From Myxococcota bacterium (GTDB lineage Bacteria; Myxococcota_A; Polyangia; Polyangiales; Houyiibacteriaceae), in the NCBI GenBank assembly GCA_025453555.1, contig JALOQC010000007.1, forward strand, positions 1 to 34,409: a DNA stretch of 34,409 nt. The letters are read 5' to 3'. Below the pieces are notes generated by a model. It was not told where the DNA came from. It did no database searches and worked only from the letters and a program-made list of their open reading frames with translations. Position numbers and translations under genes: made by a program. Shown here in pieces: positions 7,740 through 14,875 of this stretch (position 1 is its first letter; each line of letters starts with the position of its first letter).

Positions 7740-9020
7740 TCACGGGTTTCGCTTCGCGCGTCGGGGCCGCTTCACGGCGTCGCACCCGCAGGCTTCGGCG
7801 TGGGCCTGGAGCGCATCGTCGAGCGCGGCGTCGTCGAGGGGGGCGGTGTCCTCGCGCCAGAGCCCGTCGATCACGAGGGTCGTTCCGTCCACGCGACCGG
7901 AGAGGCGCCCGACGAGCGCGCCGCGGTGCAGCAGCGGCATCACGTACCACGCGAAGCGCCGCTCGGACTCGGGCTTGTAGACCTCCCAGACGTAGTCGAA
8001 GTCGAAGAGCTCGCGCAGGAGCGCGCGATCCCAGAGCAAGGGATCGAGCGGGCCGAGGATGCGCAGCGCGTCGTCCGGCTCTCGCGTCGCGCGATCTCGA
8101 ACGTTCGCGGGCGCGAGGAACGCGCGTTTGCTGCCTTCGAGGCGCACCGCGTCGAGGGCACCTTCGTCGACCAACGCGTCGGGCAGCGCGCTCGTGCGGG
8201 CGTCGGAGAGCATCGACCAGGTCGGACCGCTGGTGCGCGCGAGCAGGCCCGCGGCTTCGACGCGCTCGACGAGCGCCCAGCGCGCGAAGGGATCGACGTG
8301 CGGGTTCGGGGGCGTGGCCTCGTGGGACTTCGACGGCGCCGCGATGGAGCCACGAACGTGTGAGCCGAGCGCGCGCTCGGGCACGTCGTAGAGCTTGCCT
8401 TCGCCGCTCCGACCGCAGACCACCACGCGGCACTGCGTCCACAGGATCTCGAGCGCCATCGAGCTCGCCTTCGAGGTGCCCTTCCAGCCGCTCCAGTCGA
8501 TCGCTTCGACGCGGCCGCGATCGGTCAGCGCCTTGGCGGAGAGGGGGCCGCGCTCGCGCACCTCGGCTTCGACCGCGTCGACGACGGCTGCCGGCACGCG
8601 CTTCATCCGCTCGCTGACGCGCCACCACGGGGTCTGCACCATGCGTCGGCGGTAGAAGGGGAACGCCGCGCCGGGGAGCAGGCAGCGTTCCTTGGCGAAG
8701 TGCTCGAACGCGGCGCCGTTCGCGTAGACGTGGGTGTAGATCGCGCCCCGCGACAGACCCTCCAGGCGCGCCATCGCGACGAGGTCCGCATTGGTGCCCA
8801 TCGGATCGAGCGGGTCGAGCTGGATGCAGCGGAGCCGCGCGAGCAGCGCGCGCACGTTCGCGGCGGAGGACTTCTCGACCGGGTCGGCGGGGTCAGCCGC
8901 CGACTTCGTGCGTCGGTCGAGCCCGAGCTGCGTGAGCAGGTACGCGCGGGCCTCGACGCGGGAGAGCTCGATCGGGGCGCGCGACGTCGCCGGCCTCGAG
9001 GATGCGCTTCGTCGTTTCAA
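7740..9020 (-). CDS. Winged-helix protein of the AlkX/YcaQ-AlkZ DNA glycosylase superfamily
   Basis: 426 aa. The protein has the HTH_42/YcaQ layout. There is an N-terminal helical region with LSRVEARAYLL, then IQLDPLDP at residues 66-73, YAHVxxNGAAFE-like and PFYRRRM motifs, a central winged-helix part (GPLSAKALTDRG), and a C-terminal beta domain with LGPLDPLLWDR and FDYVWEVYKPESERRFAWYVMPLL. These last blocks are highly typical of the family. Q67-L68-D69 fits the Q-x-D catalytic motif described for YcaQ/AlkX, which unhooks interstrand crosslinks; AlkZ has Q-x-Q. Start: a TTG at 9020 overlaps the Omp85 stop as TTGA. No Shine-Dalgarno is seen, but the next usable start (GTG, residue 55) would leave too little sequence before the catalytic motif. 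A linker of about 20 residues (35-53) is unusual. Confidence 0.85.
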   Translation of the reverse strand: MKRRSASSRPATSRAPIELSRVEARAYLLTQLGLDRRTKSAADPADPVEKSSAANVRALLARLRCIQLDPLDPMGTNADLVAMARLEGLSRGAIYTHVYANGAAFEHFAKERCLLPGAAFPFYRRRMVQTPWWRVSERMKRVPAAVVDAVEAEVRERGPLSAKALTDRGRVEAIDWSGWKGTSKASSMALEILWTQCRVVVCGRSGEGKLYDVPERALGSHVRGSIAAPSKSHEATPPNPHVDPFARWALVERVEAAGLLARTSGPTWSMLSDARTSALPDALVDEGALDAVRLEGSKRAFLAPANVRDRATREPDDALRILGPLDPLLWDRALLRELFDFDYVWEVYKPESERRFAWYVMPLLHRGALVGRLSGRVDGTTLVIDGLWREDTAPLDDAALDDALQAHAEACGCDAVKRPRRAKRNP

Positions 9021-12000
9021 AACAGACCGATGCTGAAGTGGAAGCTGCCGAAGGGCTCGTTCAAGAGCTCGCGGCGGAGCACGAGGATGCCGTAGTCGAG
9101 CGCGATGGGACCGACGGGGGTCGCGATGCGCAGACCGAAACCGGCGGTGGGGCGGAGGTTCCAGGGCTCGAGGGTGCCGAAGTCGACTGCGCGCCAGGAG
9201 TTGCCGAGATCGACGAACACGCCGCCGCGCAGCGAGCCCGCGATCGGGAACCGAAGCTCGCCGCGCAGCACCATGTAGACGTCGCCGCCCTGCAACGCGC
9301 CCTCGAGGATGTCGGGGTTCGTGGGCACCTCGTCCGCGACGTCCTGGGGGATCAGCGCGTCTTGCAGGTAGCCGCGCACGGTGTCGATGCCGCCGAGGAA
9401 GAACTGCCGGTTCGGGTAGGTCTCGCTGTTCCGCTCGAGGTGCACGACGCGGCCGAGCTTGAGCTGCGCCGCGAACACGAAGCGGTCGCGATCACCCATC
9501 GGGACGTAGCCGGTCGCGCTGCCGATGAGGCGCAGGTGGTGGCTGAGGAAGCGCGTTCCGTCGCCGCGCGTCGCGTCGGCCTCCGTGGTCAGCGTGCGCG
9601 CCCATTCGAGATTTCCGGAGAGGATGAAGCCGCGTTTGGGCGAGAAAGGATTGTCGCGACGATCATAGCTCAACGTCACTTGTGACGAGACGATGGTGCT
9701 CTTGCCCTCCGGAATGCGGAGCAAGTTTCGAAGCCGCACGTCGTCTCGGATGTCCATCAACACGCGGTCGTACTCCTCGCCGCCGAGGATCTGCACGTCG
9801 TTGCCCTCGAAGCCGTTGCTCCACCCGAGCTGGAGCACGCGGCGCGGACGCCAGCCGACCGTGACGTCGACGGAGTTGCGGTCGAGGCCAAAATTGCGTT
9901 CGTTTTCACGCAGATGCGCGATGGTGAGGCTCATCCGGACGTTCGGGCGCCCGACGTAAGGGAAGCTGAGGGTCGCGCTCACGCGGCGTTCGAGGCGTTC
10001 TTGGAGGCTCAGCTCTTCGAAGCGTCGCTGCACGTCGTCGTCGAGGAAGAAGAACTGATATCCGAACTGAGCGCCGAGCGAGAGCGTGATCGCGGTCCCG
10101 AACAAATTGCGGTAACCGTACTCGGCACCGAAACGGATACCCTGGCCGGTGGAGACACCGGCGCGGAAGTCCAGGTATTGAGCCTTGCGCTCGATCACCG
10201 TGATCTCGACGGTCTTCACGCGGGCCGGGAGGTCCTCGTCTTGCGGGGTGACGTTCACGCCGTCGAAGATCCCGAGATCGAGGAGGCGCTCCTGGGTGAT
10301 GCGCAGGACGGTCGGGGTCAGCGGCTCTCCGACCCGAGCGCGGACGATGCGTCGGATGAGGTCCTCGCGCGTGCGGGCGTTCCCGCGGATCACGATCTCG
10401 CCGACCGTCACCGGGAAACGCTCGTCGAGGTTAAGCACGACCTCCGCGCGCGTGCGGTCGCCGCTGAAGCGCACGTCGGAGGACACCGTCGCGTAGTAGT
10501 AGCCGCGCTCGCGGTAGAGCTCTTCGATGCGGCTCTTCGCTTGTTCGAGCGCGAGGTACGAGAAGGGCTGCCCGCTCTCGAGGCCGGTCGCCTCCGCGAG
10601 CTCGCGCGCACCGATCGCGCGCTGACCGCGGAGCTCGAGCCCGAAGAGCGTCGTACGGGGTCCCTCCACGACGGGGACCACCACCACCGCGCGTTCGTCA
10701 CCGACCTCTTCGAGGCGCGCGGGACCGACGCGTGCATCGAGGAAACCCTCCGCTTCGTGCAGCTCGCGGAGGTGCTCGATCGCGCGCTCGTAGGCGCTCT
10801 CGTACCAGATGCGGAGCGGGTCGATGTCGATCGGACGCGGCCGATCGCGGGGGCCGCGGGGACCGAGCGCGAGGTCCGCGACGTGGCCGTCGACGGGCGC
10901 GAAGAGGGAGCTCTCGTCGACGATCTCTTGGAGGTACGAGGCGATCTGATCGTCGAGGAAACGCTGATCGAAGTGCCGCGCGCCGGGGTAGGAGCGCGCG
11001 ACGACCTCGAGGCGATCGCCGGCGCGCACGAGCACGTCGAGGCGCGCGCGATCCACGATCGGACGTCCGTCGGGGCCCGGTACCGCGAACCGTCGCACCT
11101 CGACGCGCGCGTTCGGGAAGCCGCGGCGGCGGTACCAGTCTTCGAGGCGCGAGGCGTAGGTGCTCTCGATGCCGCGCACGAGGCGCTCTTCGGTGGGCGC
11201 GAGCGCGTCGTAGACCTCGCTTCGCGAGAAGGGCTCCTGACCGCGGATCGTCACCTCGTAGCGCGGGCCGATCGAGGCCGGGATCACGAGGCGCACGCCG
11301 TCGTCGAGGGGCTCCACGCGCGCGGGTCCGAGCGAGGCCGCGAGCCAGCCACCTTCGCGCAGGTGCGCTTCGCCTTCGCGCATCAGCTCTTCGAGCCGCG
11401 CGCGCTCGAGCACGTCGCCCTCCGCGATCCCGAGCGCGCGTCGAAGCCCCGAGACGACCGGTGGGGCCTCGCCTTCGAAGCGCAGCTCGCGCACGCGCGT
11501 CGGCGCGCCTTCGTCGATGCGCAGGAGCAGCACCTTGCGGCTCGGATCGTCGGTGTCGCGCAGCTCCACGTCGAGGCGCGCCGCGTCGTGTCCACGCTCC
11601 GCGTAGAGCTCCGTGACGACGGCAGGCAGACCGTCGAGGGTCGCTTCGTCGACCTCGTTGCCCGAGGCGACGCGGAGCTCGCGCAGGAGATCCGCGGTGT
11701 CGATCACGTCGTTGCCGTACACGTCGACGCGCGTGAGGATCAGCCGCGGCACGAGGGTGATCACGAGCCGCACGCCCTCGCCTTCGGGCGCGAGCGTGAT
11801 CTGGACGTCGGCCCAGCGCTCCTCCGCGAGCAGGCGCTCCACGAGCGCGCGCAGGGTCGGGCGTCCGATGGGGCTCCCGATCGGCAGGCCGAGGGCGTTC
11901 GGATCGAGCAAGCCGCCGTCGCCGCTCACCTCGATCGCGCGCACGGGTCGTCCGCGGAGGTCTTCGGGGAGCTGGGCGTGCGTGGAGGTCGCGGCGGTCG

Positions 12001-12079
12001 CGCAGAGCAGCGCGAGGAGGCCGACGAGGACCCCTCGACGCAGAAGCCCTTTCTTCGGGGGCGCGCGACGCGGACGCAC
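9017..12079 (-). CDS. Omp85/BamA-superfamily outer membrane protein with about seven POTRA-like repeats
   Basis: 1020 aa from the GTG at 12079 (an alternative GTG lies at 12136). The signal peptide is basic (RPRRAPPKKGLLRR), then VLVGLLALLCATAATS, cut near THA-QL. Residues 40-700 read as successive POTRA-like units, each ending in a strand before the next: starts near PVRAIEV, LTRVDVYGN, RVRELRFEG, RYEVTIRG, RLEVVARSY, LFGLELRGQ and VGEIVIRGN. The last 330 residues are the 16-strand barrel with hallmarks YRNLFGTA, PKRGFILSG and the lid-lock FFLGGIDTVRGY, ending in a terminal Phe as needed for BAM recognition. It acts in outer membrane protein insertion or translocation. Whether it is the housekeeping BamA or a paralogue is uncertain, because the usual skp/lpxD neighbours are absent. 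Confidence 0.9.
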   Translation of the reverse strand: MRPRRAPPKKGLLRRGVLVGLLALLCATAATSTHAQLPEDLRGRPVRAIEVSGDGGLLDPNALGLPIGSPIGRPTLRALVERLLAEERWADVQITLAPEGEGVRLVITLVPRLILTRVDVYGNDVIDTADLLRELRVASGNEVDEATLDGLPAVVTELYAERGHDAARLDVELRDTDDPSRKVLLLRIDEGAPTRVRELRFEGEAPPVVSGLRRALGIAEGDVLERARLEELMREGEAHLREGGWLAASLGPARVEPLDDGVRLVIPASIGPRYEVTIRGQEPFSRSEVYDALAPTEERLVRGIESTYASRLEDWYRRRGFPNARVEVRRFAVPGPDGRPIVDRARLDVLVRAGDRLEVVARSYPGARHFDQRFLDDQIASYLQEIVDESSLFAPVDGHVADLALGPRGPRDRPRPIDIDPLRIWYESAYERAIEHLRELHEAEGFLDARVGPARLEEVGDERAVVVVPVVEGPRTTLFGLELRGQRAIGARELAEATGLESGQPFSYLALEQAKSRIEELYRERGYYYATVSSDVRFSGDRTRAEVVLNLDERFPVTVGEIVIRGNARTREDLIRRIVRARVGEPLTPTVLRITQERLLDLGIFDGVNVTPQDEDLPARVKTVEITVIERKAQYLDFRAGVSTGQGIRFGAEYGYRNLFGTAITLSLGAQFGYQFFFLDDDVQRRFEELSLQERLERRVSATLSFPYVGRPNVRMSLTIAHLRENERNFGLDRNSVDVTVGWRPRRVLQLGWSNGFEGNDVQILGGEEYDRVLMDIRDDVRLRNLLRIPEGKSTIVSSQVTLSYDRRDNPFSPKRGFILSGNLEWARTLTTEADATRGDGTRFLSHHLRLIGSATGYVPMGDRDRFVFAAQLKLGRVVHLERNSETYPNRQFFLGGIDTVRGYLQDALIPQDVADEVPTNPDILEGALQGGDVYMVLRGELRFPIAGSLRGGVFVDLGNSWRAVDFGTLEPWNLRPTAGFGLRIATPVGPIALDYGILVLRRELLNEPFGSFHFSIGLF

Positions 12080-12531
12080 CGAGGCGTTGTAGCGCGGGGA
12101 GCGTGGCGACGTGGCGTTTCCGGGGATCGGCTTCACGAAACGTCGATTCTGGAGGGGCGTTCCGGCGCCCCTCCCCCCATCGGGCCAAGCCCGAGTGGGC
12201 CCCCCTCCACCCACCCGTCCGCGGGGGTCAGCCGCGGACGTCGCGTTTCTGGAGGGGCGTTCCGGCGCCCCTCCCCCCATCGGGCCAAGCCCGAGTGGGC
12301 CCCCCTCCACCCACCCGTCCGCGGGGTCAGCCGCGGACGTCGCGTTTCTGGAGGGGCGTTCGGGCGTCCCTCCCCCCATCGGGCCAAGCCCGAGTGGGCC
12401 CACCTCAGCCGCGGACGCTCGTTGTCGAGCGCTCCGTCGTTGGGTGCACGGCCCACTGCGCGCGAAGGCGGCTCGTCGATCCGTGGCTCGAAACGTCGAA
12501 CCGGCGTGGGAGTGAGCTACGATGCGCGCCG
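12080..12531. other. 452-bp divergent intergenic region between Omp85 and aminotransferase genes
   Basis: It is dominated by the ~100-bp repeat array (12147-12417). The flanks (12080-12146 and 12418-12531) should hold the divergent promoters, but I cannot place convincing -35/-10 boxes. Open frames run through the repeats on both strands. This is expected for such GC-rich DNA, and their translations are Gly/Pro/Arg-rich without family signals, so I do not call them coding. Confidence 0.7.
12147..12417. repeat. Three tandem copies of a ~100-bp structured repeat
   Basis: Copy 1 is 12147-12246 (100 bp), copy 2 is 12247-12345 (99 bp, one G shorter in a G run) and copy 3 is 12346-12417 (an internal deletion of roughly 27 bp). 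Copies 1 and 2 are nearly identical. Each full copy has three inverted repeats. A is GGAGGGGCG/CGCCCCTCC around TTCCGG (12151-12174). B is TCGGGC-CAA-GCCCGA (12180-12194). C is CGTCCGCGG/CCGCGGACG (12216-12240). Copy 3 keeps A with one G-T wobble, keeps B, and loses the left arm of C. The structure resembles a REP/BIME-type or structured-RNA repeat, but I do not recognise the family. Confidence 0.95.
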
Positions 12532-13644
12532 ATGATTCCGCTCGCGCGTCCGTGGATCGACGAGGCCGAGCTCGAGGCGGCGACTGCGGTGCTGCGCTCG
12601 GGGATGCTGGTGCAGGGGGCGGTGGTCGCGCGCTTCGAAGACGCGCTCGCCGCGCGCTGTCAGCGTCGCTTCGCGGTCGCGGTCTCGAACGGGACCTCGG
12701 CGCTCTCGCTCGTCTACCGCGCGCTCGGGCTTCGCGCGGGTGATGCGATCGTGGTGCCCGCGCTGACCTGGCCTTCCCCCGCGCACGCTGCGCTCGAGCT
12801 CGGGCTGGACGTGCAGCTCGCGGACGTCGACGTGCAGACGTGGAACGCGACGAGCGAGACCTTGCGTGCGGCGGTGGCAGGACGTGCGGCCGGAGACGTG
12901 AAGCTCGCGGTCGCGATCGATCAGTTCGGCAATCCGCTCGACGCGATCGCGCTGGACGTGCCGGTGGTCGAGGACGCGGCGTGTGCGATCGGGAGCGTCT
13001 TCGCGAGCGGGCGTCCGTGCGGGAGCCTCGGGATCGCGAGCTGTCTGAGCTTCCATCCGCGCAAGCTCGTGACGACCGGCGAGGGCGGCGCGGTGCTCAC
13101 GGACGACGCCGAGCTCGCGCAGACGCTGCGGGTGCTTCGCAACCACGGGCAGTCGGTGCCGGGCGTGTTCGAGACGGGATCGGGGAACTACCGGCTGTCG
13201 GAGCTCGCGGCGGCGGTCGGGGTCGCGCAGCTCGACAAGCTCGACGCGATGATCGCGCGGCGACGCGAGCACGCGGAGGCGATCCGCGCGGGGCTGCCGG
13301 AGCTGCGCTTCCAGCGCGTGGTCGACGGAGCGCGTGGGAACGAGCAGACGCTCGGGGCGGTGTTGCCGGACGGGGTGGACCGCGAGCGATTCTTTTCGGG
13401 CATGCGCGCGCGCGAGGTGCAGGCGGGGATCCTCTCGTACGACCTGACGGCGATCGGGACGATGGAAGGGATCGCAACGAATGCTTCGGCGATCGTGGCG
13501 CGAGGGATCGCGTTGCCGCTCTTTGCGCAGATGACGATCGCGGAGCGCGAGCGCGTGGTCGAGGCGGCGCGAGCGGCCCTCGACGAAGCGCGGGATGCGT
13601 CGACGAGCCGCGCGGACGAGCACGTGACGGGAGCGGAGCGCTGA
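12532..13644 (+). CDS. DegT/DnrJ/EryC1/StrS-family PLP aminotransferase
   Basis: 370 aa. The ATG at 12532 opens with the family N-terminus MIPLARPWIDEAELEAA. Fold type I signatures appear in order: SNGTSAL (52-58, cofactor phosphate), VPALTWPS, VVEDAACAIGS with D148 contacting the pyridine nitrogen, and SFHPRKLVTTGEGG with K178 as the Schiff-base lysine. These are followed by LRNHGQ and NYRLSELAAAVGVAQLDKLD. Length is normal. The family transaminates keto-sugars for O-antigen, capsule or antibiotic sugars. No other sugar-pathway gene is in view, so the substrate is unknown. The final Ala of its reading frame is followed by a TGA that shares one base with the start codon of the ABC ATPase gene, so the two are coupled. 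Confidence 0.92.
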   Translation: MIPLARPWIDEAELEAATAVLRSGMLVQGAVVARFEDALAARCQRRFAVAVSNGTSALSLVYRALGLRAGDAIVVPALTWPSPAHAALELGLDVQLADVDVQTWNATSETLRAAVAGRAAGDVKLAVAIDQFGNPLDAIALDVPVVEDAACAIGSVFASGRPCGSLGIASCLSFHPRKLVTTGEGGAVLTDDAELAQTLRVLRNHGQSVPGVFETGSGNYRLSELAAAVGVAQLDKLDAMIARRREHAEAIRAGLPELRFQRVVDGARGNEQTLGAVLPDGVDRERFFSGMRAREVQAGILSYDLTAIGTMEGIATNASAIVARGIALPLFAQMTIAERERVVEAARAALDEARDASTSRADEHVTGAER

Positions 13645-14666
13645 TGGAGACCTCGAGCATCGAGAGCGCGAAGACCGAGAGCGCGAAGCCCGAGGCGGCG
13701 AAGCCCGAGGCCACGAAGGCCGACGCGGACGCCAGCGCGACGAGCGCGCGTGAGGTCGTGGTGTCGGTGAAGGATCTCGCGAAGACCTACCGCACGGGCT
13801 TCTTTCGCAAGAAGGTCGAGGCGGTGCGCGGCATCTCGTTCGAGGTGCGGCATGGCGAGATCTTCGGGCTGCTCGGGCCGAACGGCGCAGGCAAGACCAC
13901 CACGATCAAGTGTCTGCTGCGGCTCGTCTTCCCGACGCGCGGAGAGCTGAAGGTCTTCAGGCTCTCGCCGGAGAAGCGCGAGTCGATGCTGCGCGTCGGC
14001 TACATGCCGGAGAACCCGTACGTCTACCGCTACCTGAAGCCGCTCGAGCTCTTGGATCTGTGTGGGCGTCTCGCGGGGATGGACCGCAAGGATCGGCGCG
14101 ATCGGAGCGAGGCGATGATCGACAAGGTCGGGCTGCGCCACGCGGTCGACCGTCCGATCGGGAAGTTCTCCAAGGGCATGATGCAGCGCGTGGGGCTCGC
14201 GCAGGCGCTCTTGCACGACCCGGAGCTGCTCGTGCTCGACGAGCCGATGAGCGGCCTCGACCCGATCGGCCGCAAGGAGATCCGTGACATCCTCCTCGAG
14301 CAGAAGCGGCGCGGAAAGACGCTGCTCTTCACGAGTCACATCCTCAGCGACGTCGAAATGCTCTGCGACCGCGTGTCGATCCTGCAGAAGGGGAGCGTGA
14401 CCGCGGAGGGGAAGCTGAGCGCGTTGCTCACGAGCGAGGTCGCGCACTCCGAGATCGAGCTGCGCGGCGTCTCGAGCGCGTTGCGAAGCCGGTTGGCGGA
14501 GCTCCCGGAGGTCGCGCTCCACGACGCGGAGGCTGCCTTGCTCGTCACGGTGCGCGAGTCGGAGGTCGCTGACGCGCTCCGCGAGGCGCTCGACGGCGGC
14601 GCGCGGGTGGTCGCGGTGCGGCCGCAGCGCAAGAGCCTCGAAGACTTGTTCGTCGAGAAGCGCTGA
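13644..14666 (+). CDS. ABC transporter ATP-binding protein (no permease in view)
   Basis: 340 aa. The ATG at 13644 shares its A with the upstream TGA, and a GGAG sits five nucleotides before it. Residues 1-34 are a low-complexity Lys/Ala/Glu/Ser/Pro tail. The ATPase core has Walker A LLGPNGAGKTTT, a Q-loop region near GYMPENPYVYRYL, signature FSKGMMQRVGLAQAL, Walker B LLVLDEPMSGLDP and switch TSHI. The C-terminal 90 residues are the extra domain common in CcmA/NatA/YhaQ-type exporters of the ABC-2 class. These normally need a membrane partner. None follows: the next gene is convergent. The partner may be encoded elsewhere, or the operon may have been broken. Confidence 0.92.
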   Translation: METSSIESAKTESAKPEAAKPEATKADADASATSAREVVVSVKDLAKTYRTGFFRKKVEAVRGISFEVRHGEIFGLLGPNGAGKTTTIKCLLRLVFPTRGELKVFRLSPEKRESMLRVGYMPENPYVYRYLKPLELLDLCGRLAGMDRKDRRDRSEAMIDKVGLRHAVDRPIGKFSKGMMQRVGLAQALLHDPELLVLDEPMSGLDPIGRKEIRDILLEQKRRGKTLLFTSHILSDVEMLCDRVSILQKGSVTAEGKLSALLTSEVAHSEIELRGVSSALRSRLAELPEVALHDAEAALLVTVRESEVADALREALDGGARVVAVRPQRKSLEDLFVEKR

Positions 14667-14710
14667 CGCTGCGAGGAGGCGTTCGGCCACGTAGTCGAGG
14701 CGCGTGCGTC

Positions 14711-14794
14711 GACGTGGACGTGGACGTGGTCGTGGTCGTGGTCGGCGACGTGGTCGGCGACGTGGTCGGCGACGTGGCCGTGGTCGGCGATGTC
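14711..14794. repeat. Hexamer/dodecamer array (GACGTG, GTCGTG, GTCGGCGACGTG)
   Basis: Fourteen hexamer steps are present: three GACGTG, two GTCGTG, three perfect GTCGGCGACGTG dodecamers, GCCGTG and a diverged dodecamer. It sits 44 bp after the ABC ATPase stop, in the 209-bp convergent gap. The + frame would read Val/Asp/Gly only, and I do not consider it coding. Confidence 0.92.
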
Positions 14795-14813
14795 GCGCTC
14801 GAAAGCGCGGCTC

Positions 14814-14844
14814 GGTCCGCTAGGCGTGAGCCTTTGAGCGGACC
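14814..14844. terminator. Bidirectional hairpin between convergent genes
   Basis: GGTCCGCT (14814-14821) pairs with AGCGGACC (14837-14844). Immediately inside, AGGC-GTGA-GCCT makes a second stem with a GNRA-like tetraloop, and a TTG bulge separates the two on one side. This gives twelve base pairs. No T tract follows on either strand, so factor-independent termination is uncertain. The position between the ABC ATPase (+) and TPR (-) genes fits a shared terminator. Confidence 0.65.
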
Positions 14845-14875
14845 TCGTCGATGCGAGCGACGAAGCCGGAAGCGC

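Noticed and set aside
12080-12403. N-terminal extension of the Omp85 protein through the 100-bp repeats
   Set aside because: It would place a Gly/Pro-rich repeat in front of a normal signal peptide. The repeat also changes frame because copies are 100 and 99 bp.
9914-12535. Long + strand frame opposite the Omp85 gene
   Set aside because: Composition is typical of an antisense shadow (His/Arg/Glu-rich). The minus strand has a signal peptide, POTRA repeats and a barrel ending in Phe.
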